64,000 nt of DNA from Bolinopsis microptera (GCF_026151205.1 NC_087074.1:20081240-20145239); one strand, 5' to 3'; shown: positions 21,196 through 31,462, counted from the stretch's first letter. Made by a program: numbers and translations. Notes: generated by a model not told the origin, from the sequence alone.

Positions 21196-22635
21196 CTGTG
21201 ACAGTGCTCTCCTGCGTGTCTATACCTCTGTGACAGTGCTCTCCTGCGTGTCTATACCTCTGTGACAGTGCTCTCCTGCGTGTCTATACCTCTGTGACAG
21301 TGCTCTCCTGCGTGTCTATACCTCTGTGACAGTACTCTCCTGCGTGTCTATACCTCTGTGACAGTGCTCTCCTGCGTGTCTATACCTCTGTGACAGTGCT
21401 CTCCTGCGTGTCTATACCTCTGTGACAGTACTCTCCTGCGTGTCTATACCACTGTGACAGTGCTCTCCTGCGTGTCTATACCTCTGTGACAGTACTCTCC
21501 TGCGTGTCTATACCTCTGTGACAGTGCTCTCCTGCGTGTCTATACCTCTGTGACAGTACTCTCCTGCGTGTCTATACCTCTGTGACAGTGCTCTCCTGCG
21601 TGTCTATACCTCTGTGACAGTACTCTCCTGCGTGTCTATACCTCTGTGACAGTGCTCTCCTGCGTGTCTATACCTCTGTGACAGTACTCTCCTGCGTGTC
21701 TATACCTCTGTGACAGTGCTCTCCTGCGTGTCTATACCTCTGTGACAGTGCTCTCCTGCGTGTCTATACCTCTGTGACAGTGCTCTCCTGCGTGTCTATA
21801 CCTCTGTGACAGTGCTCTCCTGCGTGTCTATACCTCTGTGACAGTGCTCTCCTGCGTGTCTATACCTCTGTGACAGTGCTCTCCTGCGTGTCTATACCTC
21901 TGTGACAGTGCTCTCCTGCGTGTCTATACCTCTGTGACAGTGCTCTCCTGCGTGTCTATACCTCTGTGACAGTACTCTCCTGCGTGTCTATACCTCTGTG
22001 ACAGTACTCTCCTGCGTGTCTATACCTCTGTGACAGTACTCTCCTGCGTGTCTATACCTCTGTGACAGTGCTCTCCTGCGTGTCTATACCTCTGTGACAG
22101 TGCTCTCCTGCGTGTCTATACCTCTGTGACAGTGCTCTCCTGCGTGTCTATACCTCTGTGACAGTGCTCTCCTGCGTGTCTATACCTCTGTGACAGTGCT
22201 CTCCTGCGTGTCTATACCTCTGTGACAGTACTCTCCTGCGTGTCTATACCTCTGTGACAGTACTCTCCTGCGTGTCTATACCTCTGTGACAGTGCTCTCC
22301 TGCGTGTCTATACCTCTGTGACAGTGCTCTCCTGCGTGTCTATACCTCTGTGACAGTGCTCTCCTGCGTGTCTATACCTCTGTGACAGTGCTCTCCTGCG
22401 TGTCTATACCTCTGTGACAGTGCTCTCCTGCGTGTCTATACCTCTGTGACAGTGCTCTCCTGCGTGTCTATACCTCTGTGACAGTGCTCTCCTGCGTGTC
22501 TATACCTCTGTGACAGTGCTCTCCTGCGTGTCTATACCTCTGTGACAGTACTCTCCTGCGTGTCTATACCTCTGTGACAGTACTCTCCTGCGTGTCTATA
22601 CCTCTGTGACAGTGCTCTCCTCTGTGTCCTATGAG
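21196..22635 (+). repeat. 32 bp satellite, 45 units
   Basis: Units start CTGTGACAGTGCTCTCCTGC and repeat with an exact 32 bp period. Unit 1 starts at 21196 and unit 45 at 22604, with no length change. Nearly all variation is one G/A site (CAGTGCTC against CAGTACTC). One further change (ACCACTG) sits between units 8 and 9. 32 is not a multiple of 3 and TGA recurs, so it is non-coding. Confidence 0.97.
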
Positions 22636-24080
22636 CGTCTTATCGCTCTTTCTCGGCTCTACCACATCGCCCTTATGTTACTCCATTAAGAACAAATGGG
22701 CTGAAATTTAACGAAACCCACACAAGCAAGCGTAACAACACAACATACTCATATAATAGGACTGTATGCTGTAGGATGATTAATTAGATAAACTGCAGGG
22801 GTTACTGCAATAGCTATAGTTACTGATCATTGCTACAAGGTTGTAGTTTAATATCACATGGAAGTCACGTGTACCAATTACCAGGGGCGGTAGGTCAACG
22901 TGAAATTGTTTTGGTTAACAGATGAAATGTACGAAAGTACAGTCTCCTAATGTTGCTCCAACTTTAGCTAGTATCTATATATAGTATATACTGTATATAC
23001 TATATACTATAGTCTATATATAGTAGTAGCTGTATTTACAAAGGCGGCTTTGGTGGCTGGTAGAAGAACTATCCTCGTAACAAGCACAGGTCGGATCACA
23101 TTTAAACTTATGTGATAATATTCCAGTTTTAATACACCATCAACCCTGCCGCCAAGGATGTTGTTGTCGTCTCATTTCTGACCATTAGACGATCACGTAG
23201 TCGGAACAAATGACAAATCAACCATTGGCGGCAGTGCCACACGGCAGCTTAGGTAGTACGGTTGATGTCGCAATTCAAGAATCTGAGAGCTTCATGTTTA
23301 GAAACAGAATTGGATTATGCCCTGATCAAACACAAAATATCAAATAAAAGCGAACTTTTGTGACGGTAGAATTTAGCTACAGTTTGCTTCATATTCTGAG
23401 CTCTGAGCGATAATACTCTTCTTTATAATAATACTCTTCTTTCCACAATGATTTATAGAAGTCTTTCAATATCTCGTGCATATCCCAGAGTGTCCGCCTA
23501 AGTGAAAGGAGGTCTTCAGTCAACTTCTTTCACCATATGGGAGCAGTTCCCCAGTTCCATACAGATAGCTACTATCTTCGATATGATGGTAACCAGCCAC
23601 CAGGTAACCAGGTAACTGTCTCTACTTTCCAGAATGGATGGCTACAGATGGCTACTATCTTCGATATGTAACCAGGTAACCAGGTAACCAGGTCTCTACT
23701 TTCCAGAATCTTGATATCTGTCCAAGGTTTTTGCTCCAACTCAGTTTATCCTCTTCAATTTCAGACACAGATGTCTGGTCTACAAACGAGAAAGAAAGTT
23801 CATTTCAAACATTTGGAGCCAAAACTAAACCGCTCAAACACAACAAGTTGGTTATGATATAAAAGGAGGGTATACAACAAGTTGGTTATGATATAAAAGG
23901 AGGGTATACAACAACAAAAAGAGTAAAGAATTATGATAAGCAGTGTAGTAAGCACTGATAAGTACTGCAGTAAACTCTAAACTGAGTAAACTACACGAGA
24001 TAGACATTATTATCGGCTCGACCAATGGTCTTAGTAGTGGCTACAGTTATTGAGTTACCCGAGCTAGATAACTTTAACGT
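22636..24080. other. intergenic with small repeats
   Basis: Contains an AT palindromic cluster (22976-23030), and a 10 bp inverted pair CTGCCGCCAA / TTGGCGGCAG (23146-23155, 23225-23234) that may bound a tiny MITE. It also has a short duplication with AGGTAACC repeats (23560-23710) and a 38 bp tandem duplication at about 23852-23927. No gene seen. Confidence 0.6.
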
Positions 24081-24085
24081 GATAA

Positions 24086-24355
24086 TATGAGTATTATGTT
24101 GACTGTAAAATCATCGGTTTTGACACGTGCGCGCGGCTTTTAGGCAATCATAATACCGTTGCTGACAAAATAGCTACTGTTTATCCGTCCGAACACGAAA
24201 AGACTCCCAATTACTTAGATAAAAATACAATAGATAATACTGACCCGACTATACCGATTGGTGACCCTATTGTCCAGACTACAATCACCGAAAGAGCCAA
24301 GATACCCTCTCAACTTGGTGGAGGTCCGATCCACCACAATACGGTGCGTGTGTAA
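24086..24355 (+). CDS. unrecognised open frame next to the gap
   Basis: The frame is open for 89 codons without an ATG near the start: YYVDCKIIGFDTCARLLGNH, then VADKIATVYPSEHEKTPNYL, then IPIGDPIVQTTITERAKIPS, ending at TAA 24353. The composition is protein-like (Thr, Pro, Ile). It may be an exon or a fragment of a mobile-element protein. It is on the opposite strand to RER1 across the gap, so it gives no support that the two contigs belong side by side. Confidence 0.4.
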   Translation, partial: YEYYVDCKIIGFDTCARLLGNHNTVADKIATVYPSEHEKTPNYLDKNTIDNTDPTIPIGDPIVQTTITERAKIPSQLGGGPIHHNTVRV

Positions 24356-24405
24356 GATTGTAAAAACTTAAAACGAGTGTAAACGAAGGGTTTAAATTTA
24401 AGGAG

Positions 24406-24505
24406 NNNNNNNNNNNNNNNNNNNNNNNNNNNNNNNNNNNNNNNNNNNNNNNNNNNNNNNNNNNNNNNNNNNNNNNNNNNNNNNNNNNNNNNNNNNNNNN
24501 NNNNN
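24406..24505. other. assembly gap (100 N)
   Basis: Exactly 100 unknown bases, the usual placeholder for a gap of unknown size. Confidence 0.99.
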
Positions 24506-24545
24506 AAGTTAAGTTATTAGTTAAATTATTAGAAAATAACTTTAC

Positions 24546-25380
24546 CAGAATTTGAATTCAGGAAGTCTCCTTATGAAGGGTCTGAATTCTTCGTTGTTGT
24601 TGGTTGGTAAAGCTGGACCATCTTCATCATCTGAAGTTGGTTAACATTGATAAAATTAATAAGTGTCATACTCATACAGACAATTACTATTGAAAACAAT
24701 AAAAATAACTGTTATTTGATCCAAATTGCAGTTAGATGACTTACCAAGCGATTCAGACATTTCAAAGGAGGGGTCGATTTTAGGAGAAAGGAAGGCGATA
24801 AATAGATTGAGATGAAAGATAGCCAATGCGTAACTGGATATATACCAACCCTGAAAATACATAAATGCTAACTATTATCATCTTAATCATGTTAATACTG
24901 AAGTTGAAATGGACAGCTTTACACAATCACAGAACAGAAGGATAATGGTGTTCGACTGTTCACCACACAGAATATGTTGAATGTAATACATTAGCCATTA
25001 ATTTAGGCGACAGACGTGGTATAAATAATTCAACAGTAATTGCTAGAAGATTTAATATACATTCTATACTGTGATTTTCAATAATATGAACAAATCTGAC
25101 TACTGGTAGCCAGAATTTTACCAACAATCACTGACCTCCAGTGCTATTATCCGGTAGATAAAGTAGAATATTATTCCACAAACGAAGAGCCATCTGGGAA
25201 CCAAGAACGGCACAACATCGTCCAAAAATTTCTGATACCGCTGAAAGTGATTTGAAAGATAATTTAATAGGTTCAGATGGATTACAAAACGAGGAACACA
25301 TATAATTGATGTTGTCTTAACTTGCTTATATAAGGTTGTACAGCTAGTACCTGTTTTATAGCGAGTGCAACTTTATCCAT
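24546..25380 (-). CDS. RER1: RER1, partial (exons 1-4)
   Basis: RER1 is a multispanning Golgi/ER membrane protein that returns escaped ER membrane proteins in COPI vesicles. Exon 1 (25351-25380) encodes [10 protein letters not shown]. Exon 2 (25136-25240) encodes [17 protein letters not shown] plus the first membrane segment. Exon 3 (24745-24850) encodes [20 protein letters not shown] plus LSPKIDPS, the family hallmark. Exon 4 (24546-24630) encodes [20 protein letters not shown] plus RRLPEFKFW. All junctions are GT-AG and stay in phase (0, 0, 1). About 109 of the usual roughly 190 residues are present. The last membrane segments and the C-terminus should follow beyond 24545 but fall in or past the gap and are not found to its left. 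An acceptor-like ATATTTTAG ends 13 bases before the ATG. Confidence 0.93.
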
Positions 25381-25971
25381 TCCCGATACCTTCCTAAAAT
25401 ATTAAATGGTAAGTTCTTAGTACAGTTCTTATTTATAAAACAACAAAATGAGTGTTGAATGTAAAATATTAGGTAAATATATAATGAATCAATTTAGAGT
25501 CAGTTTATAAGAAGAGCTTTAGCTATCACGTTAGATTTTTTCGATAATGATATAGATTGAGTTTTAAAAATGATCAAAACCAATCTCACAGATGTACATA
25601 TTTTTGATAAAAAGTTAGAAGCTTCCAAAGGTCACTCAATAGTCAATATGACATATAAAAAGTTCAACAAAAAACCTCATTTTTAGAGATGTTTAACATA
25701 GACATTTTAACTTTAATTTCACAATAGTTTTTAATTCTGTCATCACAATCAATTGAATTTTAAATCGAATCATACAAACAGCCTTAAGGTAATTTCTCAC
25801 TAGCTGAGAAACCATTTGTCCTTTTGACAATTGGCAGTCTCAAAGAAGGTATCTGACCAGTGATCATGTGCAAATTGACTCAGTCCGAATTGAAACGTCT
25901 TCCTTGATATGAGAGTTTAAACACAGAATAACATTATACTGATGAACACAATGCTGGTACTTGCCAATGAC

Positions 25972-26367
25972 TCATTCCAATATTGATACATTAGAATTCG
26001 AATTTTCCACCTCGCCTTTGTAAGCATATGCCAACGTGTGAGATATCTTAGTCATTTCATTTTCCAATGACTTAGCCCAATTGCTCACATCACCAATTTC
26101 CTTCAAAGCCTCGTTAAAGTTATCCAAAAGTTTGAGCCACTGTTCTGATTGCCTTTGAAGGTTTGCACTGTTGTATTGGAGCTGTCTTGTGTGACCTTGG
26201 AGTTTTTTCTGATTGATATATGCACCCTCTACTCTACTATTCATTTTGTCGACAAGCAGCACATTTAGCTGGCTACACAACTGCTGAACCTCTTTTTTTC
26301 TTACTTCTTGAAGATCCCTCTGTATTGACTGCTTTGTCTGATATCGTTTCATAGTTTGGGACATCAT
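25972..26367 (-). CDS. BLOC1S1: BLOC-1 subunit 1 (BLOS1/GCN5L1)
   Basis: An intact single-exon ORF of 131 codons, matching the usual 125-ish residue length. BLOC1S1 is a helical subunit shared by BLOC-1 and BORC, complexes acting in biogenesis and positioning of lysosome-related organelles; it is also implicated in mitochondrial protein acetylation. Hallmarks seen: KQSIQRDLQEVRKKE near the N-terminus, VEGAYINQKKLQGHTRQLQ, and NFNEALKEIGDVSNWAKSLE followed by MTKISHTLAYAYKGE at the C-terminus. All line up with the animal family. The start is the first of two adjacent ATGs, three bases after an acceptor-like CTTTAACTTTTAG (AG at 26371-26372). It precedes RER1 on the same strand, with about 590 bases between its stop and the RER1 ATG. 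Confidence 0.95.
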   Translation of the reverse strand: MMSQTMKRYQTKQSIQRDLQEVRKKEVQQLCSQLNVLLVDKMNSRVEGAYINQKKLQGHTRQLQYNSANLQRQSEQWLKLLDNFNEALKEIGDVSNWAKSLENEMTKISHTLAYAYKGEVENSNSNVSILE

Positions 26368-26375
26368 TTTCTAAA
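26368..26375 (-). promoter_or_regulatory. 3' splice-acceptor-like site just before the BLOC1S1 ATG
   Basis: Minus-strand CTTTAACTTTTAG|AAA-ATG. It could end a 5' UTR intron or receive a spliced leader. RER1 has the same arrangement at 25394-25395. Confidence 0.45.
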
Positions 26376-26540
26376 AGTTAAAGATTTGTTATAATTAATA
26401 TTATCTGTATTCCGGGCAGCACCTGAGACTTGTGGAAATAGATGAATTTGTTGTTGACACTTCAAATAATTTTAAGGCAATAGGCAATTTCAGTTGCCTG
26501 TGCATCACACATTTACTATCTAAATTATCTATATTCATAG

Positions 26541-26754
26541 GCATCCTCACCTAATTTAGAATTCTACAATCAAATTAAACATGATTTTGAACCAGAAACA
26601 TACTTAGGAGTGGTTAAGATCCCTGATGCTCGGAAAAGCTTAACAAAGTTTTGTATTAGCTGCCACAATCTTTACATTGAGAGGGGCCGTTACGAAACCC
26701 CCCTAGTACCAAGAGAACATCAATGGTGCACTTTCTGCTTTTTCAGCAAGGGGC
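26541..26754 (+). pseudogene. LINE-type polyprotein tail, left part
   Basis: The frame reads NQIKHDFEPETYLGVVKIPD, SLTKFCISCHNLYIERGRYE and VPREHQWCTFCF. This pattern (R-x-S-x-H-L-x-IE-x-GRY, then C-x2-C) is the common tail after the reverse transcriptase in many invertebrate non-LTR elements. The frame is interrupted by the foldback element at 26755; the other half resumes at 27661 (EDEIHVLTDCLLY). Confidence 0.65.
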
Positions 26755-27652
26755 TTAAGGGGGCAGGGGGGGGGGGTCCTCATGGAAATTTTCTCAAAAT
26801 CGATTTTTTAGTTGTTTCTAATAGAGGGGAGTGATGTCTATTAGATGCTTTTAATCCCATAGAAAAATATTGTTCTTAGCCGAAATTATTGCCGGTCAAA
26901 GGTCAGCGCTTGTGAGTAATTGTATTGCGCAAGGGATTTTTGATCGCGTCCTGAAAATCGACTCTAAAAATCTATCTTCTCCTACATTTTTTGAGCAATC
27001 ACTCTGAAACTTTCAGGATATGTTCTAGGGACCATTTAGAAGAGATATTGATGATGACAATCTTAAAATAACTGGCTACAATGAGCATTTTATTAACAAT
27101 AAATAGTAAAGATCAAAACTTCAATTTCCAAAAGACTAATAATGTTAAATACCTACCTAACAAAATTACACCCCGTTAAAACGTTATAAAACATCAGTAA
27201 TAGAAGAGATAAGCCGGATGAAATTTTGAGATAGGCCTTTAAAAATTTTTTATTCGATTTTGAAAATCTTGGACCTTTTGAAAATCATCAAAAAACAATG
27301 TCCAAGATTTTCAAAATCGAATAAAAATGTTTAAAGGCCTATCTCAAAATTCCATCCGGCTTATCTCTTCTAAATGGTCCCTAGAACATATCCTGAAAGT
27401 TTCAGAGTGATTGCTTAAAAAATGTAGGAGAAGATAGATTTTTAGAGTCGATTTTCAGGACGCGCGATCAAAAATCCCTTGCGCAATACAATTACACACA
27501 AGCGCTGACTTTTGACCGGCAATAATTTCGGCTAGGAACAATATTTTTCTATGGGATTAAAAGTATCTGATAGACATCACTCCCCTCTATTAGAAACAAC
27601 TAAAAAATCGATTTTGAGAAAATTTCCATGAGGACCCCCCCCCTGCCCTTAA
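26755..27652. mobile_element. foldback element with about 355 bp arms
   Basis: Left arm 26755-27047 plus 27212-27273, right arm 27301-27652, loop about 27 bases (27274-27300). The arms are near-perfect reverse complements. Termini read TTAAGGGGGCAGGG and CCCTGCCCTTAA. CTTAAGGGGGCAGGGG occurs at both outer junctions, so the target duplication is either TTAA (piggyBac/Kolobok-like) or a longer 16 bp repeat. It has no coding capacity. A 154 bp segment (about 27048-27200) flanked by TAGAAGAGATA interrupts only the left arm. Confidence 0.9.
27037..27211. mobile_element. small insertion nested in the foldback left arm
   Basis: TAGAAGAGATA flanks the segment on both sides (27037-27047 and 27201-27211), an apparent target-site duplication. 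The segment contains GCATTTTATTAACAATAAAT, also present at 14589-14608. That ties it to the repeat family around 14.6 kb. Confidence 0.7.
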
Positions 27653-27660
27653 GGGGGCAG

Positions 27661-27912
27661 GGGCCTATTGAGGACGAAATTCATGTTCTAACTGACTGTT
27701 TACTCTACTCCTTAGTTAGAGAAAAATTTAACTTCCACCCCAAAAATATTACTGACCTAGCCGGTTTGCTATCCGATAAAACACTAGACCCTACAAAATT
27801 TACTGCCACAGCAAGAGCAATCCATTCAATTCTCTCTGTGAACGAACATTTTACAGCCTATTATAAGAGCCCAGACTTCCACTCAAATACTGGCCAATGC
27901 ATAATGCTATAG
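27661..27912 (+). pseudogene. LINE-type polyprotein tail, right part
   Basis: GPIEDEIHVLTDCLLYSLVR, then a helical tail, to TAG/TAA at 27910. EDE-x-H-x5-C is the second half of the zinc-ribbon-like tail begun at 26541. The two halves are offset by one base across the insertion. Confidence 0.65.
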
Positions 27913-28010
27913 GACCTCAAAATAAGATCGAAATCTACAAATCCAATCTATTCATAGAAAAATAGTATTATAAAACATTTCTATTTCATACCTACACATT
28001 TGTAAATACC

Positions 28011-28120
28011 TTACTCAGGATTATTATGACCGGGATAAAGTGGCGGGTTTAGGGCAATTTCGCCATATTATTCCCGAACCACATTTTCACCGGTTGTTAA
28101 TAAACCCGCCGTCTCAGCTT
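28011..28120 (+). mobile_element. MITE-like repeat, copy 1 (left end only)
   Basis: Contains CTTACTCAGGATTATTATGA and GCAATTTCGCCATATTATTC, then AATAAACCCGCCG. Copy 2 at about 28915-29330 shares the core and ends with TAATAATCCCGAGTAAGG, the reverse complement of the copy 1 start. Together they define terminal inverted repeats. Confidence 0.65.
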
Positions 28121-28914
28121 TTAGGGTTCCCTAGGGGTATGGGTGCTCATATTTTAATCGTTGTCTTATATTCACTAAAGAAGACTATTGGGACACTTGT
28201 TGTAGGTTTTTCGACTTCATTTGGCTAAAATTGCAAAAAATTCACCTTTTTGCCCAATTCTTGTCACTCAAAGTAAAAGTAACAGTTAAATTAAAACTTG
28301 AATTAATTAAAACTGTCAATAACATGAATCAGTTTCATCAGTCATTTATTCATAATTCTAAACAATGTGAACGATGTATTCTTTCGAAGATTTTCTACAA
28401 ATTGAGTCATAAGAAAAAAGAATATTCAAACAATATACACATAATATAGCAATGGCCAATTGGCTGACTATAAGGTCATGGCCTGAACAAACAATTTTTT
28501 AAAATAGTCAAGTGATGCTAAAGCAGAGCACAAATTGAGTCATAATGGTTATTTGATACACGTAAACATTTAATGCTAATTCAAAACAACGAATTTGCTA
28601 GAGTGCTAGACTACCAACACGTTACTACCAGCAGAAAGGGGATCACAAAAAATTCCTATAAGTAACAACAATCTCACTATCAATAGTCCACAAGTTTATA
28701 AGTCCTTATAAGGATCCTGTTCAGGGAATTGCGTGTAATTAATTGCCTCTAAAATACCAGCTCGACGAAATTCTGTCTACTTTCAACAATTATTGATAAT
28801 TCGACTTGTTTCACAAGTTTTAGCAATGCGAAAATTTCTAAACTTGCTTATCTCTAATAAAGAAATTTACATCTGAGACAAAATTTTTGAATCTAAAATT
28901 GAAAGGTTGGACAC

Positions 28915-29330
28915 CGGTAAAATGGCGACCAGGAAAATGTGGTGGGTTTTGAGCAATTTCGCCATATTTTTCCCGACCCATATTTTAACCAGTGGCGGAA
29001 CGAAAGGCCCTGCTGACCCCGCTGTGCAGGGGGGCGCCGTCTTAGGGGGGCGCCAAATCGTCGTTTGAATGTGGCACAATTTCGAAAACTTAACTAAAGT
29101 ACTAGCAAAACTGCGCGTTTTGCTCTAGATACACACTTTTTTAGAGATTTTACCGGCGTATTCTCTAAAATCACCTAATTTGTTCAATTTTAGGGAGGGG
29201 CACCAAAAGGGGAGGGGGCGCCAACAGGGGGGCGCTTTTTTCGGCAGGGGGCGCCAACAGGCAACGTTACGCCACTGATTTTAACCAGTCGTTAATAAAC
29301 CCGTCGTAATAATCCCGAGTAAGGTAACTA
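28915..29330 (+). mobile_element. MITE-like repeat, copy 2, split by a hAT MITE
   Basis: The core GCAATTTCGCCATATTTTTC matches copy 1. The element is interrupted at 28990-29277 and resumes with TCGTTAATAAACCCGTCG. Confidence 0.65.
28990..29277. mobile_element. non-autonomous hAT-type MITE
   Basis: 288 bp with termini CAGTGGCGGAACG and CGTTACGCCACTG, flanked by a perfect 8 bp target duplication ATTTTAAC (28982-28989 and 29278-29285). An 8 bp duplication and CAG...CTG ends are diagnostic of hAT elements. The interior has several GGGGCGCC tracts and no coding capacity. Confidence 0.9.
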
Positions 29331-29404
29331 TAATTGTGTAACCTTAAATTATTTCAGAATTATAACTATTGTGAATTCAATAAATTGTATCCTTGTATCC
29401 TAGA

Positions 29405-29735
29405 CGTAGCAGGAACCCGTCTAACCCTAAAGTGGTGTCAAGGCTCAAGAGACTGACATAATTATTACCTATTTAATTAGATTTTTTGACACCACTTGGA
29501 GGTCCAAATTTAGGGCACTAAAATTCTTATTCCTTGGCCTATCTTTCTATTTTTCATGCTGATTTGAAAAGCATTAAAGCATTTGACCCAGTCAAAAAAG
29601 TTTCAGTTGTATATCTTTTACAGTTTTCGTGGAAAGTTGCGTTAAAATTGATGCCGTGGTGTCAGTTAAATGGTATGGATAAATGTATATATATATCGTC
29701 TCACTTTATAAATAGTAAGATAATTTGTAATTGAT
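29405..29735 (+). repeat. dispersed repeat, copy 1
   Basis: Runs from GTAGCAGGAACCCGT to CTTTATAAATAGTAAGAT. It matches 53690-54005 in reverse complement over about 320 bp. It contains an inner GGTGTCA...TGACACC pair. The 66-codon frame at 29534 is not conserved in the other copy. Confidence 0.85.
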
Positions 29736-29941
29736 ATTTAATACTATTGTAAAATCTTCAGTACCAAAGAGAAGAATAGTTGACGAAGTATTAGGTTCAG
29801 ATCGAAGTACCAGCACAGAATCAATATATATTTGTAACCCTAAATCGCCTTCATAATCGATATGAAAACAAGAACAGAAACTCTCTTAGAAGACCCTTAC
29901 TCACCCCCAGCTATGCTGCTGTAAGTGTAATAGTAACTAAG

Positions 29942-30196
29942 ATGAAACTGAAAGATGCGAAAGAGGAGCTTTCTGCATGTAACCAGGAAAATAAAGGTGT
30001 TGTAGCCTTGTTAAGACAGAGACTATGGAGATACTTAACTAGGGACTCAGACCAGTCATACGACAAAAGTGGAGAGTTCTTATACTCCCCTGAACCGCCA
30101 CTCTCTGAAACTGCCCCGGTTCCAAACAGCGTTGTATCTCCTACTGAGTTCTGTTTTCATTGCGAGCGTGCAAAATCACTTTACAGTCCATTTTAA
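29942..30196 (+). CDS. SAP-like domain ORF (putative exon)
   Basis: 84 codons. Residues 2-32 (LKDAKEELSACNQENKGVVA followed by LLRQRLWRYL) fit the two-helix SAP pattern, with leucines at L3 and L25/L29 and a Gly before the second helix. SAP domains bind AT-rich DNA. The rest is Ser/Pro-rich. The part after 30200 runs into a dispersed repeat. Domain call is by eye and moderate. Confidence 0.4.
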   Translation: MKLKDAKEELSACNQENKGVVALLRQRLWRYLTRDSDQSYDKSGEFLYSPEPPLSETAPVPNSVVSPTEFCFHCERAKSLYSPF

Positions 30197-30199
30197 AGA

Positions 30200-31360
30200 T
30201 TTTTCTAAAAGGCCGGCTGACCGTCAAAAACTAGCTGGTTTGATGTGTTTTCGAACGCTGATTCCGAATCTCCCCACATGACATAGGGTTAAAATGTTTC
30301 CCCAGTCCTAGCGAGATATCGGCAAAAAACTGTTTTGATCACGTGATATGACCATTCAAGGAAGTTGGTATAATTTCTCGTTAAGGCCAAGGTTAGGGTT
30401 TCAGTATATGCTTCAGTTAGGAATTAGATTAGTGTTTTGAATTATCATTCAGCGTCTGGAAAAGTGTAAAAATATTTACGTGGCAGTCGAGTGTACAGTA
30501 ACTAATTATCATCCTTTACAATGCAGCGATCAATCATTAAGTACTTAGTACTCCCCCCAATAACTCGTTGCGCGCGCAACCGCTAAAGGCGGTTGTAGTG
30601 GGAATGGGGAATGACAGCCGACTAAATCGGTCGCGCGCGCAGCACGATATTTAGCTATGATTAGAGCAACACATTTTGCCGTAAATATAAAATTTCTTAA
30701 TTTCTTGCGCAACAAGTCGAAGATAATTATTTAAATAATATTTTGCACTCGCAACACATGTCTGAAAAAATGGCACTATATTTAGTAAATCAAAATTGAA
30801 TTTATGATTGGAGGACTTTGCCGCTTCGACGTGCCGCGCAAACTAGCATCGTCGATCGTTAATCTGCTGTCTGCTTCGCAGAGCAACGATCTCGATAGGT
30901 TGACACCGTCAATCAAAATTTATGAATGACGGCGTAAATAGTTAAAAATAAAATATAATACAAAGCGCGCGATAATTGAGAGTCGAGACATATTAAATGT
31001 TCAACAAACATTGTCATATAATAGTAAGTAAGTGAATACAAATTATGACCATGACATAACATCATGTCACACATGTCTACAAAGTATCAAATCACTATAT
31101 GGAAAAATATTCACATAGCCATGTGCCTACGCGTACTGCGTGACGCGCTTGTTTCACAAGTAGGATACTACTGCAAGCGAGAGGGCTCTGGTTAGAGCAA
31201 GGAAAAATATTGTCATACGTTGTATGACCCGCCGCGCACGAGTACGCGGCTCCCCCTGTTTCGTAGAAACTCTACTATAGTGAAGCGACAGTGGGGGTCA
31301 CCACGTGATACAAAAATATAAATATCTTACCACCAAATTAATAAATTATTAACTACAACT
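30200..31360. repeat. second cluster of GCGC-rich dispersed repeat modules
   Basis: Modules match the 13.1-15.2 kb cluster, several in opposite orientation. A GC hairpin (TTGCGCGCGCAACCGC) lies near 30564. Confidence 0.7.
31110..31167 (+). repeat. 58 bp inverted repeat, left arm
   Basis: Starts TTCACATAGCCATGTGCCTA. It is the exact reverse complement of 31405-31462. A diverged single copy lies at about 14773-14830. Confidence 0.95.
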
Positions 31361-31404
31361 TTATTAAAAAATTTCAAATAAGTTCAAAAAGCATCCCCAA
31401 AAGA

Positions 31405-31462
31405 TATCCTACTTGTGAAACAAGCGCGTCACGCAGTACGCGTAGGCACATGGCTATGTGAA
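31405..31462 (-). repeat. 58 bp inverted repeat, right arm
   Basis: Perfect complement of 31110-31167 over 58 bp with a 237 bp spacer, suggesting a MITE of about 353 bp. Confidence 0.95.

Noticed and set aside
21196-22635. CRISPR-like array (32 bp repeats)
   Set aside because: The repeats are contiguous with no spacers, and the surrounding genome is clearly eukaryotic. It is a satellite.
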